Below are positions 61,529 through 64,000 of a DNA stretch of 64,000 nt, piece after piece. Position 1 is the stretch's first letter, and every line of letters starts with the position of its first letter. A program made the position numbers and the translations under genes. The DNA comes from an uncultured Lachnospiraceae bacterium. Its GTDB lineage: Bacteria > Bacillota > Clostridia > Lachnospirales > Lachnospiraceae. Below the pieces are notes generated by a model. It made no database searches. It was not told the DNA's origin and saw nothing but the letters and a program-made list of their open reading frames with translations. The stretch spans positions 42,187 through 106,186 of the forward strand of contig CAJUHG010000002.1 in NCBI GenBank assembly GCA_910586005.1. The letters run 5' to 3'.

Positions 61529-62539
61529 ATGTTGTATATTAGAACTGATATGAATGATATCATTGCAACTGGTCATGTAATGCGCTGTTTGGCCATTGCA
61601 GAAGCTGCAAAAGTCCAAGGAGAGGATACCACTTTTCTGTTAGCAGACGAGCAGGCTGTAAATTTAATAAAAGAGAGAGGCTTCCAATTTCTTGTGTTAC
61701 ATACAAAGTGGAATGATATGGAGGCTGAACTTCCAATGATAGAAACTGTAATCAAAGAAAGAAATATAGAAAAACTTTTTATTGACAGTTATCAGGTGAC
61801 ACCCCAATATTTGAAGAAACTAACGGCCATAGTGAAAACTATATATATAGATGATCTAAATGCATTTGTATATCCAGTAAATGCGCTGATTTGTTATGCC
61901 AATTTTTGGGAAAAGTTTCATTATAAAGATAACTATCATAAGACAAAATTATTTTTAGGTCCAAAGTATACACCTTTGCGGAAGGAATTTTACAATTGTG
62001 AAAAGAAGCAGATAAAATCACAGGTGGAAAATGTAATCTTACTTTCAGGTGGAACAGATAACTATGATATTTTAAATCAGATATTGGAAAAAATAGAGAA
62101 AAGCCAATATCAAAGTATAGATGTAATATGTGGGAGGTATTATCCCAATTATCATGTTTTGTGTGAAAAATATAGTGAGAATAAAAATATTCATATTTAC
62201 CAAGCCGTTTCCAATATAGAATATTATATGAAAAAAGCAGATTTTGCAGTTGCCGCTGGAGGAACTACCTTATATGAATTGTGTGCTTTAGGTGTTCCAA
62301 CCATATCTTATTCTCTTGCAGATAATCAACTTGACAATGTGAAAAAATTTCAAGAGGATGGAATGATTGATTATATAGGAGATGCCAGAACAGACAATAT
62401 TGTGGAAGTGATTGTTTCTTATCTAGAGAAATATCATAAAAATTTAGAAATTCGTATGGAAAAATCAGAGAAAATGCAGAAATTAGTGGATGGGAAAGGC
62501 GCAGAACGAATTGTAGAAATTTTCAGGAAAGAAATTTAA
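61529..62539 (+). CDS. pseG: PseG-like UDP-sugar hydrolase
   Basis: PseG cleaves the UDP-diacetamido sugar to the free sugar used by PseI. The 336-residue GT-B-like protein starts LYIRTDMNDIIATGHVMRCL, with the catalytic-type His in GHVMRC, LSGGTDNYDIL, and AAGGTTLYELCALGVPTISY. It follows pseH by 46 nt. Confidence 0.9.
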   Translation: MLYIRTDMNDIIATGHVMRCLAIAEAAKVQGEDTTFLLADEQAVNLIKERGFQFLVLHTKWNDMEAELPMIETVIKERNIEKLFIDSYQVTPQYLKKLTAIVKTIYIDDLNAFVYPVNALICYANFWEKFHYKDNYHKTKLFLGPKYTPLRKEFYNCEKKQIKSQVENVILLSGGTDNYDILNQILEKIEKSQYQSIDVICGRYYPNYHVLCEKYSENKNIHIYQAVSNIEYYMKKADFAVAAGGTTLYELCALGVPTISYSLADNQLDNVKKFQEDGMIDYIGDARTDNIVEVIVSYLEKYHKNLEIRMEKSEKMQKLVDGKGAERIVEIFRKEI

Positions 62540-62549
62540 GATCATTTTA

Positions 62550-62591
62550 ATTTATGACAATAGAAAGTTCAAAAAATATGCTTTCTATTGT
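62550..62591 (+). repeat. Dispersed hairpin repeat, copy 3
   Basis: ACAATAGAAAG (62557-62567) and CTTTCTATTGT (62581-62591) form a perfect 11-bp stem, as at 26172-26206. It follows pseG and may serve as a weak terminator or mRNA-stabilising stem. Confidence 0.7.
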
Positions 62592-62679
62592 TTGAGATAA
62601 AATATAAATACTAAGAGGAAAAATCTAAAATTGCTTCTGACACAAATAAACTGTTAGGAAGTTACAAGGAGCATAGGTG

Positions 62680-63417
62680 ATGGATATGGAAGAACAAAAA
62701 GTAGTTTTGATCACTGGTGGTGCATCAGGACTAGGAAGAATTTTAGTACAAGAATTTATTAAGGAAGAATATAAGGTTTGTTTTACGTATCGCAATAGTA
62801 GAGAAAAAGCACAGAAATTGGAAGAACAATATGGTCAAGAAGTGTTGGCAATTCGTGCAGATGCCAGTGAATATGAAAAAGCCTTTGAAGTAGTGAATAC
62901 TTGTATCGAACATTTTGGCAGATTGGATGTGTTAGTCAACAATGCAGCAAGTGCAAAAGATGCTTCTCTAGCTAGAGTAAAAAAAGAAGATTTTGATTAT
63001 ACAATTCAAAATGTGCTTTATCCAACCTTTTATTATAGTAAGGCAGTTTGCAATTATTTTATTCAGTGCAACAAGGGGAAAATTATAAATATTGGCTCCA
63101 TCAATGGCTTAAGAGGACGGGAAGGAAGTGTAGCCTATTCCACTGCAAAAGCAGGAATAGAAGGATTTACAAAAACAATTGCAAAGGAGCTTGGAACTTA
63201 TAATATTAATTGCAATGTGGTAGCTCCAGGGTATATTGATACAGATGGTCAAGTAAATACTAGTGAGTTGATAAAAAAAATGGTATTGGATGAATGTGCT
63301 ATTCGACGTTTGACTGATCCAGTAGAAGTGGCTAATTTGGTTCTTTTCCTAGCCAGTGAAAAGGCAAATAATATTACAGGTCAGGTTTATAAAATTGATT
63401 GTGGACAATATATATGA
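62680..63417 (+). CDS. Short-chain dehydrogenase/reductase, glycan-pathway type
   Basis: The 245-residue classical SDR has LITGGASGLGRILVQEF, NNAA, GSINGLRGREGSVAYSTAK with the Ser-Tyr-Lys set, and NVVAPGYIDTDG. The neighbouring cytidylyltransferase-like gene recalls the ptmA-ptmB pair of Campylobacter flagellin-glycosylation loci, where an SDR modifies a legionaminic-type sugar route. Its exact substrate is unknown. GTG 62677 and ATG 62680 are both possible; AAGGAG at 62666-62671 favours ATG 62680. Confidence 0.8.
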   Translation: MDMEEQKVVLITGGASGLGRILVQEFIKEEYKVCFTYRNSREKAQKLEEQYGQEVLAIRADASEYEKAFEVVNTCIEHFGRLDVLVNNAASAKDASLARVKKEDFDYTIQNVLYPTFYYSKAVCNYFIQCNKGKIINIGSINGLRGREGSVAYSTAKAGIEGFTKTIAKELGTYNINCNVVAPGYIDTDGQVNTSELIKKMVLDECAIRRLTDPVEVANLVLFLASEKANNITGQVYKIDCGQYI

Positions 63418-63516
63418 AATAAGTGAGAGAGAATTTTTCAATACTAGATGAAAAGGGATAGGACAAAATTTTTAAACACGATTTTTAAACAAGAAATAAG
63501 GGTGGTGGAATAAGAA

Positions 63517-64000
63517 ATGAAGGTAGTTGCAATTATTCAAGCAAGGATGGGTTCTACACGACTTCCTCAAAAAATAATGACAGATCTCTGTGGAAAACCT
63601 ATGTTATGGCATATTGTAAAGAGAGTTGCGAACTCTAAAATGATAGATGATGTTGTGATTGCCACCTCTACAAATTCAGAAGATGATGCAGTGGAGCAAT
63701 TGGCAAAAGAATATGGAATATCTTTCTGGCGGGGAAGTCAAGAAAATGTTTTAGAAAGATTTTATGATTGTGCAACTTATTATCATGCGGATCTTATTGT
63801 ACGACTGACAGGTGATAATGCATTAGTAGATTCCAGTATTATAGATATGGGTATTTCTTATTTTAAAGAACATGAATATGACTATGTTAGTTATAGAAAA
63901 GGATTACCAATAGGAATGATAATTGAAATTTTTTCCTATGTTGCCTTAAAAAAGTCTTATGAGAATGCAGAGGATACTCAATGTTTGGAGCATGTAACAC
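63517..64000 (+). CDS. SpsF/PseF-like cytidylyltransferase-family protein, cut by window end
   Basis: The visible 161 residues start VVAIIQARMGSTRLPQKIMT, the nucleotide-binding motif of CTP-transferase_3 proteins such as SpsF and the PseF/NeuA group, with LCGKPMLWHIVKRV, DDVVIATSTN and RLTGDNALVDSSII. The gene runs past 64000. It may activate the nonulosonic acid with CTP, or act like SpsF in spore-coat-type polysaccharide synthesis. A weak GGTGGTGG-type ribosome binding site precedes it. Confidence 0.82.
   Translation, partial: MKVVAIIQARMGSTRLPQKIMTDLCGKPMLWHIVKRVANSKMIDDVVIATSTNSEDDAVEQLAKEYGISFWRGSQENVLERFYDCATYYHADLIVRLTGDNALVDSSIIDMGISYFKEHEYDYVSYRKGLPIGMIIEIFSYVALKKSYENAEDTQCLEHVT

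Overview
The window is AT-rich, almost entirely co-oriented DNA from a flagellated low-GC Gram-positive anaerobe, most likely a motile member of the Lachnospiraceae (Clostridia). The grounds are an oxygen-sensitive class III ribonucleotide reductase, a Gram-positive flagellar late-gene block with fliW-csrA, a class B sortase with a PKTG-type surface protein, BspA-like leucine-rich repeats, strong AGGAGG ribosome binding sites, and sigma-28 (SigD) promoters of the TAAA-N15-CCGATAA type. No rRNA, tRNA, CRISPR array, prophage or complete insertion sequence was seen.

Layout. 1-8.4 kb is housekeeping: a DUF308-like membrane protein, nrdD-nrdG behind a pair of NrdR-box-like sites, an L,D-transpeptidase coupled to a short pyruvate-kinase-like protein, a convergent methyltransferase, and lgt. 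8.5-16.3 kb is a sugar-alcohol PTS operon: DeoR regulator with three TTGAAACAA sites, MtlA-type EIICBA, a SorE-like zinc dehydrogenase, 1-phosphofructokinase, an HPr without Ser46, and enzyme I. A 96-bp MITE-like insertion with 9-bp flanking repeats separates the regulator from the transporter gene. 16.4-26.1 kb is a cell-surface operon: a 2261-residue protein with 24 Ig-like modules, sortase B, and an LRR protein with a PKTG sorting signal. 26.3-36.2 kb is the flagellar filament-assembly operon: flgM, flgN, two flgK paralogues, flgL, fliW, csrA, flaG, fliD, fliS and a FliT-like gene.

36.3-64.0 kb is a large flagellin-glycosylation island that surrounds the flagellin gene (56.3 kb). Three operons in it each begin with a sigma-28-type promoter, a conserved leader of about 78 nt and an intrinsic terminator, followed by a glycosyltransferase gene. 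Unit 1 carries a glycosyltransferase and a deleted aminotransferase remnant. Unit 2 carries a CgeB-like glycosyltransferase, a methyltransferase and a heptose pathway (domain-swapped HldE, GmhA, GmhB, and a broken epimerase). Unit 3 carries a paralogue of the unit 1 glycosyltransferase with an intact aminotransferase and an acyltransferase. Between units 1 and 2 lies an unusual cassette: an XRE regulator fused to a degenerate sugar-nucleotidyltransferase domain, a NeuD-like acyltransferase, FabZ- and FabG-like enzymes, a NeuB-like synthase, LuxE, LuxC and an acyl carrier protein. After flagellin come a small unknown protein, a DUF115/Maf flagellin glycosyltransferase and part of a pseudaminic-acid-type pathway (PseB, PseH, PseG, an SDR and an SpsF-like cytidylyltransferase cut by the window end).

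How it fits together (inference): SigD, held by FlgM, would switch on filament genes, flagellin and the glycosylation units together. CsrA, antagonised by FliW, probably represses flagellin translation through a hairpin with GGA in its loop and the Shine-Dalgarno site. The leader repeats and the LuxC/LuxE/NeuB/ACP cassette are the best candidates for undescribed biology here.
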